Assembly: GCA_037013685.1 (NCBI GenBank)
Contig: CM072886.1
Span: forward strand, 1,860,001 to 1,924,000
From: Acridotheres tristis
Taxonomy: Eukaryota > Chordata > Aves > Passeriformes > Sturnidae
Direction: 5' to 3'
Length of the DNA stretch: 64,000 nt
In this document: piece by piece, positions 11,970 to 26,900 of the stretch
Layout of the letters: every line of letters starts with the position of its first letter
Position numbering within the stretch: position 1 is the first letter of the stretch
Position numbers and translations under genes: made by a program
Notes under the pieces: generated by a model
Databases searched by the model: none
What the model was told of the DNA's origin: nothing
What the model saw: the letters and a program-made list of their open reading frames with translations, nothing else

Positions 11970-14900
11970 ATGGAGCCAGACGTGAAAGTGAATGAAGATT
12001 TCAAAAGCCAATTTAAGGCTTATCAGGAGCAACAGCAAAGGCGGCTGCAAAATTTGGTGGAGAGGAAGAAGGAAAAGCAGAACGGCCAGAAGAACACGGG
12101 CAGCACAAAGGAGACTGTAAGATCCCTGAGTGATCTGAACCTGTTTAAAAAAGGACCTCCTGTAAAGGAAGATTCTAGCAAAAGGTAAAGGTCTGGCAGC
12201 ACCATTCCTTCGGGAGATCACTTGGAGTATATTTTCTTATGATCTCATGAAACTCAGTATTATTAAGCTGACAGGACACTTTGACACACTGGGCTTTCAT
12301 TATCCTGAGAAGGTTCTCCCATAATATAATCTCATAATTATCTTCAAGGCATTGTGCTGTGCTTTTTAATATCAGTATTTTACAAATGAAGGGGCAGCCT
12401 TGACAAAATCCAGCCTTTTAGTATCACTGGCCTCCTCTGAATTGCTGGTTAGTTCCTGCCTAGCTTTAAGCAAATAAGTTCCCTATGTGAATAATTTCCA
12501 AAGATGGACAGAGGCAAAGCAGCTAATGGGAGTAAGCCACAGGCCTGCAGTGCTGAAGAGTTTTCCCTGGGATTTCTTTCCAATATATCCTGATTTGGTG
12601 GATCACAAGATTACCAGGACATTGGGTATTTTGGTATGGATCTCCCTTAATCTTGTTTTTTCTTTTAAGCTGGGTACTGGAGCAGAGATTTAAAGCTTCA
12701 GCTCAGATCATTTCTCTTCCTCCCAGGATATAGTCAGCCTTTCCTAATATTTCTTTTCCTGACTAGAGCAGGTCTGGGGTTGGACACACCCTGAAGGTGT
12801 GCTGCAGTGCTGGCTGTTCAGGACTTTGCTCTGTGGTAGTGGTGAAACCAGGTGAAGAAATTCCTTCAAGCACTGGTGCCTCACCAGAGCTGTCTGATTT
12901 GCCAAGTTAAACCCCCAATCTGACCTCTACCAGCTGTTCTCTTCCCTTCAACTTTTTTTTTTTTTTTCTGATAACCTGTGGAAGATTATGATGGAAGTCT
13001 GATTTTAAAAAAAAATTCTGTGAGGCTGATCCATAATTCAGATGTTTGGCTGAGGAAAGGGATTTAGGTGCTCCTGTGGCACATCATGGGAAGTGTGCAG
13101 AGTACAGGAAAACCCAGTAGCTCTCTGCTATTTGTAGTTCAGTACCTTAGGCCTGAGTAATCCCAGATTTTTTATTTACCTCTGTGTCACTGACAAAAGT
13201 CCCCATTTGACATGGCAGGTGTGGCAGATATATCTGGATTGTCCTTTGCTTGTGTACATTCAGCAGAGGAGAGGTTGTGAGTGATCAAATCCAGGCAGGA
13301 TTTGCTTCTGGAAAGGATTCACCAGGATGTTCTCTGTACTATTCCCATGACAACACATCAGAGGGTTGTTCCAGGATCACAGGACTCCACATGGCCTGTA
13401 GTGGCAGTGATTTCAGCTTGTCATTGTTTATAGCAGCAATTGGAAAATATTCTCCTCTCAAAACTTTCCCTTCCTATGAGCCTTGGGAATTCTTTTTTCC
13501 TTCCTCCCATCCTACTCCCAAATCTTGTTTAGACAAGTGTTTAGCTGATGTTTCTGTTATGTTCTCTCTGTAACATTATCCTCCCTTCTCTGTTTGGTGT
13601 ATTTGAATGTATCTAAGTGACTCTCCCCATCATGTGCAGAATCTCTAACAAGAGTTGGGAAAGACACAATTTGACAAAAGTTAAATTCCTTACTTTTTTT
13701 AGCCTGAACAAGGCATGCAATTTGGGAAGCCACCTGAATTCCAGGCAGAGCTCTGCTCATAAGCTCCACCTGCCTGTGATTCCTTGAAGGGGAGTGAAAA
13801 GGGGCACCTTTTGCAGCCTATTTCTTTTGGCTCATTTTCTGTAGCTGAGGCACTGGGGTGGACCTGCTACCTCTATAGCAGGGAGAGTCACTCTGGGATG
13901 GGGTGGGAAGTTTCTCAGAGGACACTCCAGCTCTGTGCAGTTGGGATTTCTGTCTATCTTTCTCTAAGTGCTTTTCCTCAAGACTTGGACTCCAGCTCTG
14001 AGAAGACTTCACTGCTCAGGTGTGTTAAACTTAGAACTCTTTTTCCATGTTAATCCCCCACTGTTCAAAATCTTTTAGTTCAGGTGTTTCTAACTGGATC
14101 TGAGTTTTGTTGCTCACTCCTCTGAGTGGTTCATGTGGGAATAACTCAGTTCTGCCTCTGCTCTGCTTACTTTGCTCCTTGCTTTCTTCTCCTTTGTGAA
14201 CAGCTGCCTTTGATCTCCTTTTCATTTGCAGCTTTGAAAGCAAGTGCATTTCTTAATTATGCATTGTGAATCTTCTCCTAAATTGGCTGTACTGTTTATG
14301 CCAGTGTCTTAAGGGGTCATTTATTCTGACATGGGCGGATGGAGGTTGCATTTAAAAACTCTCAAGTCCAATGGATGCTAAAAGCTGCTAAAACTTTGGA
14401 ATAAAAAAAAATGAGCTGATTATTGAGACACCTGGCTTGGCTGTGTCTACAAGTAGATACTGTAACCATTGGGCTTTATTCAAATCACATCTCCAAAGTG
14501 TAAACATTTAGGGTTACCCTACAGAAAATAAAAATTTAAGAGTCAATTCATCCAGCTGATTTATGTGTGTGGATAACTGAGATGCTGTAGATTATCAGGA
14601 ACTTCCACACAGGAATCACAGGGCACTGGAGCCTTGCATCTTCCAGCAGCAGCTGGGGTGAGGTGGGCTGCCCAAATGTCACCTGTGTGTGGGTAATTGT
14701 ATTGATTCCCAAGTTTTCTCAAGGACCTTGTGTCAGGGAGCTCAGATAATTCTGCACTCCCACAATTGAATTGAGCCCCTGGGGCCACAGTTCCTGGATT
14801 TTATATTTGAAGGACCCATCACATCAGGGCAGTAAAGAGATTAAAGTTATTAATTCTCTGGATGTCTTAGAGAGATGAAACCTTTAAATGTTGCTAAATG

Positions 14901-17900
14901 TCCTGAAGAATAGGAGAAGCAGGGCTGTTTCTTTCCATTCAGAGGGCTTTTTTTTAATATTCTCTGTTTCTAAAAGAATTCCAAAAGGCACCATTAACAA
15001 TACAAACTGATGCTCACAGGGTTCCAAGTGAATCAGCTGAGGACACGGGAAATTGGTCTTTTATGAATTGCTCTAAACCACTGATTTTTAAAGGACCCCG
15101 GGGCAGCTTTGTAGTCGATGCTCTGTTGGCTTCTCTTGGCTTTGTCAAGTATAGAAAAGAAAGCCTGAATGTCCCACACATGCTGAATGCTGCCTGATTT
15201 CCTCTGAAGAACCAGGTAAGTAACACTGAGATGACACTATTTGGTAACCTCAATACACCTGTTCTGTGATGTTTTGCCCCAGACAGCTTAAAAAAGTGCG
15301 GATTTTTTTTTTTTTTTTTTTTTTTAAGAAGATATTAACCGAATAGATCAGATAATCAGCTTCTGTTCTTATCTGAGGTTTAGGATTTTCTGCCTAATTC
15401 AATAAACTAACTGCTGGTAAGTTCAGCCCATCTATCATGAAGTTGTTTCACTTTTTATTTCTAGGAGCACCTATTTGTACATTATTTGCCCATTATTTGC
15501 ATTGTGGCTTATTTTTTTTCTCAGTTTGCTTGAGGCTGAGAATGAGCAGCTGCAGAATGAGCTCCGAGAGGTCCGGGATGAGAACTGCAGGCTCTACAAA
15601 CTGGTGTCAGAGAAAGATTTTGAAATAAAGCAGCTGCAGAAAAGAGTGGAGGAGGAGAGGTTGGCTCTGTCAGGTAAACACAGCAACTTCATATTCTCAA
15701 CCATGTTGGTTTGCTTGATGCTGATAACAAAAAAATGTCCCTGAAAAGAATAGTATTCGTTTAGGGTACACAGTGATTTCTGTTCCTCACAGAACTGTAA
15801 ACTTGCTATTATTGGCATAAAAATAATGATGTTTCATAGAGATAATGTTTTGGAAAATTTCCTGATAGTGTCAAAGAGTTGTGCTGCAGCTCTCTCTGCT
15901 CTGTAGAGTTAAATTTCTTATTCAAGCTCCTTTTTTTTTTCCTGCCTGAGCTAGGCACAAGCAGGATACTGGCTGAGTGCAAAATTCAGCTTCTAAAGTG
16001 ATTTTGGTGTCTTGAAAACTGAACCGTGCAGGCTGCACCTCCTCCACTGGGTGCCACTGTTGGTCAGGACAGCAATGATGGCCAGGCTTGAAGAGAAGGG
16101 GGAAACCAGCAACGAAGAGAACTAAATCACATTAAGTTACACCTTAATCCTTGAAAAGCAGCTGTAGTTTGTGTGCAGGAGAGGTGATAAAGCTCTTCCT
16201 GGTCAGGACCAGAAGCCAGATGTGCTGTTGCAGCTTCTCTGGCTGATGCCAACCCCTTGCCTCTGTCTTCCCTGTCTGCATTGTGGCAATCCCCACATTG
16301 CTTGGGAATTAAAAGCTTTGCTGGAGTGTGTGCAATGCATTTGAAGACCATCAATTTAACATGGAAGCAGCAGCCTGGCTTTGGTTAATTTAGTATTTAC
16401 TGTGATTCTCAGCAGCCATAATTTATCCTGAAAACTGAGGTAAAAGTAGCTCCTGGGTGGGACAGGTAACATAAACCACACCAAGGAGTGAGAGCAGTGG
16501 AAATGCTTTTAAAAATAATGGATTGGTTTAAAGTGCTTTTTAAAAGGCATTTGAAATGCTTTTAAGATAAATTCCTTTAAAACAATAAATTATGTTCTTT
16601 ACCAGGTTTTTTAAATAGTGGTATAGGAACAAATTCTGTTCTCAGCAGTATTCTGTGTAGCCCCACTAATGTCTCTGGGGCTATATGGGCCTCAGCACTC
16701 ACTTGTGAGTGATCTCTCATCCCACCCCAGTTCATGAATATCAGAGAAAAATGATTGCTGCAGAACTCTGAAGGAGGATGAAAGAGTTAAGAGGAATGAC
16801 AGCAGCCAAGTTCAGTCTTCACACCAAGGGTTTGTTGTTGCAGGCTCATGTTCCTCGCTGAGCTGGAAATGTCTGTGGACATTGTTTGCCATGACATTGA
16901 TTTTGCACTTGTACAAGAGCTTTCCTTCACCTGTGTGGTGTTACCCAGAGCCAGGTGACACAATATCCAGCCAGGGCTTTGCTTTGTTTGTGGCACTAAT
17001 CAAACCCTCCCTGATGAGAGAGCCAGTGACGTGGCTGTTTTAAAGAGCAATTAAAGAGTCATCCAGCAAAGCTCCCTGTGTAATCCCAAGGGAGTTATAA
17101 ATAGGCACAATGAAATTTCCTGGACCTTGTCCAGGACTCAACTGTAATATTGTGCCTGACCTTTGAGGATTGATATCTAGAAATGTTCACACCTCTGTTC
17201 CAGCAACTCCTCCAGTACTAAACGACCAGGCAAAGCAGAGTGTTGCATTTTCCTGTGATAATGCCAAAAAATCCTGTTCCCAACTGTCCTTCCCGGCAGT
17301 GAGCAGGAAACACCACTGCCCTCTCTAGGTAATAACGTGGCTACAACCACTGTTGTGGCCTTGTGACACATGGCTGTTGCCACAGTGTGAAATGTGGCCA
17401 TGGTGAGCTGTAGAATCAAAGGACCCACCCATCCAGCTGGCACCTCTGACATCTCCTCCCTGACTTGTTCACTGAAGTGCCTGGCACAGCTCTGGGAGGA
17501 AGGGATGGGACAATGAAAGTACAGAATGATGACAGAGAACAAAAGCATGGTCTGTTCTGAATCCTGCCTGTAAGATGTGCTCTCTGCTTTCATGTGCTCT
17601 TTGCAGGGGTGTCTGGTTTAGCTGGAGATGTGGCAGCCACTAAAATAGTTGAGTTGGCCAAAAAGAACCGTGAGATGACTGCTGAGTTTGAGAGTGAGAG
17701 AGCCAGAGTGAAGCAGCTGAATCACAAAGTCAAGGAGCTGGAGAGAGAAGTGAGGCGTTTTTCTTGTTCTCTTTTTGCACCCTAAACCGTGGAAATGCAG
17801 CCTTTGGGATAGAAAATGGGTTTGCTTCATGTTCCTGTGTTGAATTTGCTCTTAAATCCGTGTTTGTGGCCATTTCTGTCCATGATGTGTTCCCACAGCT

Positions 17901-20900
17901 GTTTCACCTCTGCAGACAGGAGGAGCTGGGAAAGGATATCCCCAAGTTATAATGAGCTAGGGATTTATTAAACAGCAATTAGGAATGTTCATTTGTAGAA
18001 ACACAGAGGCTTTTCTACCACTTTGGCAATGATATTTCCCTTATTATTTACTTTTTTTTGTGAGGAGAAGCAAATTTCACACCTTTATGTCTTACATTCC
18101 CACCTTGTTAATACCAGTCAGTAATTAGTTCTTTATTCTTCTAAGCTTTTGTCATCCCTGTAATGAAAGCTATTTTCTGGAATAAGTACTTACAGAACTG
18201 ATACAACACCAAACTATATCATATGAGGCAGCAAATCTTCACTCAGGCAGATTAAATTTTCTGGTTTACTGTGACTTTTTGTCAACCTTTCACAGAAGTA
18301 ATTTTACTCAGGTGGCTGCTGAATTGAAAATGAGATGTCCTGATGTCAATATTTGCTTTGTCCTTTGGCTACTACTCCTCTTCCTTACACAGTATTGGTG
18401 ATTTTTTTTTTTTTTTTATAATTTACATTTTTTCCTGAACTTTGCTTTCTTAGAAGAGATCAGTTAAATGAATCAATAATGCTGACAGATGCATTTTGAC
18501 TCAGTCTTTCACCATCACTTATTATCATGAGTCATGCATCTACCTGAATTGCACCCCAGCTACCTGAAAGATCAAGAAGTCGTGGATTAAATTAAATTTC
18601 TGAGAACTCCTGCAAAAATACACAGTGTTCTGGTCAGAGGGGTCTTGTCAAACAGTTGGCAGGTTGGCAAACAAGTATCAGGTGTAATTTGGGACCTACA
18701 AAATCACACAAGTAGTGCAGCAATTCATGAATAATTTAAGAAAAAATCAACTTGGTTCTACTCCCCTACTGCAGAAGTGTAATGACCTTCATTCAAACAG
18801 AAATGTGAAATATTCTCAGATTTTGACCTAAAAAGAAAAGAGCACAGACATTTCAGGAAGAAGACTAAGATGTAAATGATTTGTAAAATGAAAGCCATGT
18901 TTGACACTAGGAGGTATCTATCAAAAATATGGTGTGATAGATAGAAAACACTGTTATTTTACATATTTTTAGCTCTTTCCTTGCATAACAACGGAAAAAT
19001 CTGTAAATCCTGAGTATTTGACCATGATTATGTTTCCCCCAAACAGAATGGAAGTTGTGGCCACTGGACAATCACTTGGCAAAGGGTGGGCCATGTAAGC
19101 AGAGGGATGTTTGTAGAAAATTTCCTCAGAACTTGAGCCAGCAGCTGCCAGCTCCAGCTGAAATTCCTCATTCTCAGTCCATCGACTACAAAATTTTATG
19201 AAGTGGGTAGAAAGAGTGGTCCTAACCCATAAAAAGGGGTGAAATTAGAGCTGGCTCTGAGTTAGTTTTTCCCCCAGATGCCCCTTTAATAAAGGAGCTC
19301 TTCCTCTGAACCTTCTTTAATTCAGGCAAATAATCAAGATTTTCCACCCACCTCAAAGAATGAAGTTTCAAACTTTTAAAGCAACACTCCCTGGCCTTTC
19401 CAGCCCCAAATTCCTGCACTCTCATCCATTTAAAAATCTTTGCAACAGCAACATAGGGCATGACTCAGAGCAGGACGGGTTGTATGTCTATTTTCCTTTC
19501 CTGTGGCAAGCAAGAGGAGACAGAGTCTTTATTCTTCATGGGTTAAAAAATGCTAAAGAAAAAGAGCCTTAACACCATGAAATCTCAGTTATAGGGTGTC
19601 AGGTAGATTTCTCCTTCTACATTCCTCTAGTGAGTACTATTTGCTTTACCTGAAATATTCTGGGCTGGACAGGATTAGGATTTTAAGTTGAGGTACTTGT
19701 GCTGATAAAAAGCCTCAGAAGTCTCCATTATTAAAATATGATCCCATCTCAGCAAGTCAGAAAACATCTTCTGAAATAATTTCACAGTAAAATATAACAT
19801 GATTCTTTGGGAAGCATTTCAGAAAACAAATAATTGTGCTTTCCTACTGACTGTGTTGAAAAACAAGGGAAAATTAAGATCTTTTTGGATTTTTTAGAGA
19901 ACATAAACATCCAAGTTATACTTTTTTGCTAATTAATACTCCATGGAGTGATGCTGTTCTCTGCATTCATTCTACACTAACAGTGGGGTTCTTTTCCAGC
20001 TACAGGCAGCCACAGGAAAAATCCATTCCCTTGGTGGTGATGCTGCAGGAATCAAGGAATCAACTCTGAAAATGCTGGAAGGAAACTTGGTAGGAACTGT
20101 AATTGAAATGAGGAAATCAGCAGCTGATGCTCAGCTTCTTTGTAGAATAAGGATGTATCCCTGTCACCAGTTTTGGGACCAAATTCCCCTGTACCTCCTC
20201 TATGCCCCAAAAATTAGGTCTGGAAAAAAAATAATTCAGTAGCCCTGATGGATCCATGGATCTTAAGCCCTTTTTCCCTGAGGGTTCTGTTCTTACCAAA
20301 TACATTCCTCTCTTCAAAGGCTGAAAGTCCAGAGGTGAAAGCACTGCAAGAAAAACTGAGCACAGCCAATGTAAAAGTGACGGAATATCGGAACCAGCTC
20401 CAGAATGTGAGACAGGAACTGAAGCTGACCCAGAAGGTACCACTGCAGGGAGCAGTCTGGGGCTGGGACCCCTGCAGCAGGTTCAGTCTTGGGAAATGAG
20501 AGGCTTTTGGCCTTTGGTTGGCTCCCATGAACTATTCCAGTGGAGCAGGGAGGTGAGGAAGACACGAGGGTAAGGGTTGGAGTTGAAATTGTGCTCCTGG
20601 ACACAGGGATCTCATGAGTTTCCCCCACTGTGTCCAGCATTCCCACTGTCCAATGGACACAAATCCTTTTGAGTTTTAAAGTCCCAGATCTGCAGAACTG
20701 TTTGTGACATACATCCAGGTTCATTCCTCCTTTCCCATACATTTAATTATGTATTTACTTTTAATGTAGGTTGCAGTCCCATGGGAATCAATGGGATTAA
20801 AGGCCACGGTTGAACTAAAGCATGAGTTTAAAGACTTTGTGTTTAAAGACTTGGTTGGAATGACATCCAAATAACCTTTTCCTCTGATTCCTGATGGATT

Positions 20901-23900
20901 TAAGTGTTATTATGTGTTCTGATTCTCTTTGGTTTCCCTACTTTGTGTAGGAGACCTGCAATGCAGATCAGAGTAGAGAATATGATCCTAAAAATAGAAC
21001 TCTGCTGACCTTTTTATAAATAATTTAAATGCTCTTCATACTAAGTTTAGCTGTGTGAGAATTTTGCAAGGAAGATTGGCTCAATTCCTGGTGTGTATGA
21101 AGACAATATCTCTCCTCTGCTCCTGGTTAGCTATGGGTAAATATTCATCATGTCAAAAATAATTGTGTATATTGAAAACTGCTTGTGTTCCGTGTTAGAG
21201 AGAGCAGCTTTTCCTCCCCTCTCCCTAACACATCCTTTTAAACCATATTGTTGATGTTAATCCCTTTTCCCAGGTTTTAGCCAAAGAAGTTGGGGAAGAT
21301 GTGAATATCCAAAGTCTCTTGACCAATTCTGGCAGCTGGCGTGGACGAGCTCAGCAAATTCTTCTTCTCCAAACCAGGGTGAGTTCTGACCCTGCACGCT
21401 GCCATTTCAGCTGGAATTCCCTTTCTAAGTAGAGATATCACCTCAATTTAAGGTAAAAGTACTGTCAGTTCTTCATTAATTCTTGACATCTCTGTGTTGA
21501 TGTGTGCACATCATGATAATGACTCTGTTGCAGCCGTGCAAGCTTTGGTGTTTCAGCTGGGAATCTTTCACATCTGTGTCAAAGGAAGGAGATCAGTGAC
21601 CTTGGAGAGCTGTGGCAGCCTGGTTCAAGTCCCAGGGTGTTTTGAAGGTGCCTCTCTGCACTGAGAACAGAAGGAGCCCTGTCAGTGTCTGTGCTCTGAC
21701 TTAGACACCTTTGTTCAGTGCTTGGAGTCAGATGGGAAGAATTGAGGCCAGATCAGGTTTTCAAGTTGTTCCCTCAGGAGCTTCAGTAAAATCTTTAACT
21801 CTTGAGTCTTCTGAAGGGCAGAGTTTAGCTGAAATGTCAGCAGGAGGCAGGGAGGCAGTTTTGTCTGCATCTAAATAAAACTTCTCTCAGGCAATTTGAC
21901 ACGTAATTTTCCCATTTTTCTGCTATTCAATTATATGCCATCAAACTATGATTTTTTGCACTCTGATTGACTGAGATTTTTAACCTCTGCTTTCCCTTGA
22001 GCAAATTCCATTTCCCCATGTTATATCCCCTGCCTGGGGTTCATCTGAACACTCTTCCTACTGTTCTCTGCTCTAATGTACAGATTTCTTTCTGATCCAG
22101 ACTCCCCAGGCCCCTTCTGTAGTCAGTGGGGATCTTGTAAATGCAGTCACTGCATCAAAAGTGAGGCAGGTTCCTCCAAAGCAGGGCAGAGGAACTGAGC
22201 TGTGGCACTGCCCAGTTCCTTCTGTTGACAATGAAAGCAACCTGCAGTGAGCAGTTGACAAGCTGAGTTCACTTGGATTCACACAACAGCAATTCCAAGT
22301 GCTCTGGAGTGCCTGTCTGGCCTCCAAATGTGGCTCCACAAAGGCACAGATCTCCCATGTGTCCCAGATCTCCTTCCTGCACAGATGCCCTAAAATCTGC
22401 ATGTTTATTAGCAGCTAAATTTCAATTTGAAAGACCAGACACTGCTCTGTGTTAGTTAACCATGACAATATCAAGAAATAATCTGAGCTGCCTTTGGCTG
22501 TGTCCTCTTTGTGCTGTACCCCCAGTAAAACTCTGGGTGAGTTGTCATTACTTTGCCATAGGTTCAAGAGCTGGAGCATAAATTGAGACAATTCAAGATC
22601 AGAACTTCACTGCTTGAGACAGATGAGGGATTTCTGGAATTTGCTGATCCAAGGAAGTTATCAGTCCAAGAGAAGAACTTGCTGAAGATTCGCAGCTTGG
22701 AAAAAGAAAAGAAGGAATCTTTGGAGGTAAAATCGTGTGAACTGACAAGAGTCCTGTTTGGGTGTGGAGTAGTGTGTAATAACTCGTTCTGCCTTCAGGG
22801 TGTGTTACACCCTACCTAAAACCATTTCACAAACCCACCTGATCTGCTGGAGGAAGCTCTGCCCCACTTCACAGCCAAGCCCTGCTACAGCTGCACCCAA
22901 ACTCCTTAGAACCACTCTCACTCCTTGGCCAGGTGTGCATTCTTCATCCCAAAAACAGACATCCCTCACACCTCCTGTATCTGTAGGGCTCTGGGCTTCT
23001 CCATTTGAACAGAATAATGGTGAATCAGAATCCAGAATAATGGAGAATCAACCCAGACCACTTGGATTCCTGAGCAGACAGACCGTTTTTGGATGCTGGC
23101 AAGCAGGCAGCCAGTAGCATTTCTTTTAGGAATAATACAGTATTCCAGTCCCATTTTTTAGATTCTACCAGGTAATGTGTGATTCTTTTTGCTCACCACA
23201 GCACCTGGGGCTTGGTGATGAGTTATAACTTTCATTTCCTTTACATCACTGCAGAAACTCACCGAGCAACACAACACTCTCCAAAAAAACCACGAGGAAT
23301 TGAAAAAAAAACTTGATGCCTCAAGAGCCAGGAACCAAATGCTGTGTGGAGAAGTGAAGATGCTGAAGGGACAGTTTGGAACCTTGCTGGAGAAAGGGAA
23401 ACATGATGATGAGCTCATAGATGCCTTGCTGGTACAGTCTGTGTCTGTTGGTCCCAGCCCTGTTTCTGTAGGTGATAAAACATGATGTCATTTCATGACA
23501 CACACACAACCTTAGGGTGCACAGGAGCCTGATGGATCCAACTGTGACAGCCAGAGATTTCCTTGTCTGCATTTTGGATCAGGTCATGTAAGGGCTGTGT
23601 GACAGCACCAAGTGTGACAGCTGCAGTTAAGTGGCCCTGAGCTGCAGGGACTGGCAGAATCATTTTGCAGAAGGATTGAAGTAGGTAGAGGAATGGGCTT
23701 CAGTCCTGACCCAAGGTGCTGGCCTGTGTTCTTTTTTCTGCTTTCAGCTCCACTGGTAGATTTTTTTTTTTCCTTAGAATGCATGCAGTCCTGCAGGAAT
23801 TTTTTTGTCTGTAACAAAACTTCCATTAATTTTGTTACACAGCCCACAACACACAAGCTGAACCACAAGTGTGAACCATGTTCACACTCACTTGCAGTAG

Positions 23901-26900
23901 CTGGAACTGAGGGGATTTGGCCTCTTCAAAACCAAGAGTTTTAGCAAAGGCTCAAAGATGCTGAGAAAGAAATAAATGGCTGCTGTCATGGTCCTGCCAT
24001 GGTTCTAGACAGCCTTCCTCAATTAAAATAGCAAATATATTTGAGAATATGCCACCTCCTAGTAGAGTTAATTCTGTGTTCCTGATCCAGCTCCTCACTA
24101 GTTTCAAAGCACTCAGATTTCCCTGCTGCTATAGGTAGATTTTAGCTCAGCTGGCATTCACTCTTCTCCCACCAGGCACTGTGGGTGCTGACCAGCAGAT
24201 CAGGGGAGCCAAAGAACACTTGTCACTTTTTCTGAATATTTCCACTAAAATTAGTACAGAAAGATGCAAGTTTATTTGGGAAGGGATGCTTAATCTCTTT
24301 TATCCCTTCTATCACAAAAGCACTTTACTTGTATGTTGTTGGCCTGACAGAACAAACTGTCTGACAGGTATTAGATTTGTCAGTGTGGGAAAAAGCTTCC
24401 AAAACCACTGGTGAAGCAGCCTGGCCTCGTATCTGTCATCCCATAATACCCTCAGCTTTTAATGCCACTATCACATGATCTGATCATGTTCTAATTCCAC
24501 AAAAAGCACATTGAAATCTTGAGTTTCACTCAGTTTATGGAAAAAGTAACTTCTTTATCAAAGGCCAGCCTTTCTTGCTCTGTTTTCTGCTACACTGAGC
24601 AGCAGAGCTGGCAGCAAATTGAGTCTGACCATTGCTCAGATCAACATAACAAATCAAATTGCCCAAGTGGCACCAGTGACACCAGTGAAACCAGTGTGCT
24701 CCCACCGAGGAACGGGCTTGGCAGGGCAGGGGCTTGCCCTACCATTCCTAAATGGATATTTATCTTGGGGACATTTAAAATAATCATTGTGTACAAAACA
24801 AAGATCTCACCTGCTTCTCTTTTACCAGAGCCAGCAGAAGCAAATGCAGGAGATCTTGATGGGCCTGAGCCAGAAGAAGTGTGTGCTCAAGGAGCCTTGG
24901 CAGATGATGGGGCACCACTGGAGTGGGGAGACTCAGGAACAGAATCTGATAGACCAGCTCAGGGAGTTGGTGGCTGATCGAGAAGCAAAGATTCAGATGC
25001 TGGTGGAGGAGATTGGAAAACTCACACTTGGGGTAAGAAGAACAAATTCGTTAGAGGAGCACACTTGGTAATCACTTTAGATCTGCTCTTCCACTTCCTT
25101 GTCCTTTGTTATCTGAGATGGTTGCTGCCTCCAGACAGTGATTCCTGTCCTACTGACAGACTTTCCTGATGGAATGATAAAGCAGGAATTCTCTTTTGTA
25201 ACTCCTCAGTTCCTTTGTGCATAACTTCAGGCTGTTTCAGCAGCAGCAAACACAGAAATCCCAATCACATCCCCACGTGAGCCCATGTCAGGACTGTCAC
25301 TGACTGACAGCAGGACTTGGGGCTGCACTGGGGACTCCTCAGTGTTCAGCACCCTTGGCTGCTGGAAGGAGGAAGCAAACAAATGTCACACCAACATCAC
25401 CAGGTACACAGCTACTGCACTCTGACAGTCAGGATTTGTGATGAGTATTTAGGCATCCCACTCCCATGGATCCAAAACCCTCCTGGGGTTATGGTGAGGT
25501 TGTGGATCTGCCAGATACCTCAGGAATGGGGGCTGGAGCATTGAACCCAGGATCAAACCTGGCTTAGGGACACAAACCAGCTGTGCTGGCAGTGATGGTG
25601 CTGTGGGTTATTAGTGCACTCTGATTTCATATGAAACCGCCCTTTTTACTGACTTCTGCTTTGTTTTCATCCTGCAATGGAATTAAAGCAAAGCTCCTGA
25701 GGAGGTCCTGTAAATCAAAAACTCTGGCTTGCTTGTAGCAATAATCAAAAGCTGCTGATTTGGCATTGGTGCAGCTGTTTTCCTCTGAACTATGTAATTA
25801 ATCTTGTAACATGCTCCACCATTAACAGAAAAAAATCTGCCCATCCATAGGACATGTCAGGACCTGCTCATCCACCACGCTCTGAGCACTCAGGATCACC
25901 TGAGAGATCAGCCAGCAGCAAGGCTGGAGGGACAGAATCTCCCTGGTAAGAAGACCAGAAAGTCAATATTTCAAGTGGTTTGAGTAATCCAAGAGCCTGG
26001 TTTTCCCAGGCAGTTTCATCAAACCACAAGTGCTTTGTGCCAACAGCTGTGGCAGCCTGTTTGCAATATATGGGAATCTCTAATCACATTATCTCTTGGT
26101 TTTTTATCCTGGAACTGAGAAGGATGTACAGACTTGCAGACATGACTAGATTTGGCATGGTGGTAGTGCAGCTATTTCTCCTCCTGCAGCTCAGATGATG
26201 TTTATGTGGTCAGCTTAAGTGCCTGGGAGTCTTTTCCCTTATGAGACATGGGGCTTCTAACGAGCAGATTTCTGTGAGCAGGGTGAGGAATGAATGCAAA
26301 GTGCCATTTTAGGTAAGCACTAAATCACTGGTGCATTATTTAAATCAATAAATGCTCTTTGAGTAGGATTTACATACAGAAATGTTGAAAACACACCACA
26401 TCATTTGTTCTTACCAAACACCCTCATTAAAGCCTCGCTGAGGACTGTGTAAATTACACTAATCTTAGTGCAGCAATAAATCTGATTTCTGTTTACACTG
26501 ATGTGACTCTGGGTCACTCTGGCTGTGTAAAGGGACCATGGTACCACAGCAAGTTATATCCTTTCTTGTTAAATTGCTGCTGAGTTTGTTGCTAAGGAGT
26601 TCATGGTCTAATTGATAGTGGGGGTTTGAGACTGGTCTGATGGGGATGGGGGAAATGTTTCATCAAGGTAAGGTTAAAACTGATCTCTTCTGTGCAATTT
26701 CCTACCTCACTGCTTTAGATACCAAATTTGACTTTAAAATCAGCTGATTTTCCCTAAGTCTAAGTAGAGCATTACTATAAAATTTAAGAAGAATTCTGTG
26801 GTTTTGAGTTAGAGTTAAAACATTCTTAATTTGAAAGTTTCTGCACCCTTCTAATTGTTTGAATTCTCCCCCTTCTAACTCTGCAGAGGTTGTTGTGCTT

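Noticed and set aside
15300..15326. Poly-T run, with similar ones at 30569-30591 and 39717-39738 (A)
   Set aside because: Plain homopolymers without flanking duplications or source-gene sequence. Not enough to call retroposed copies.
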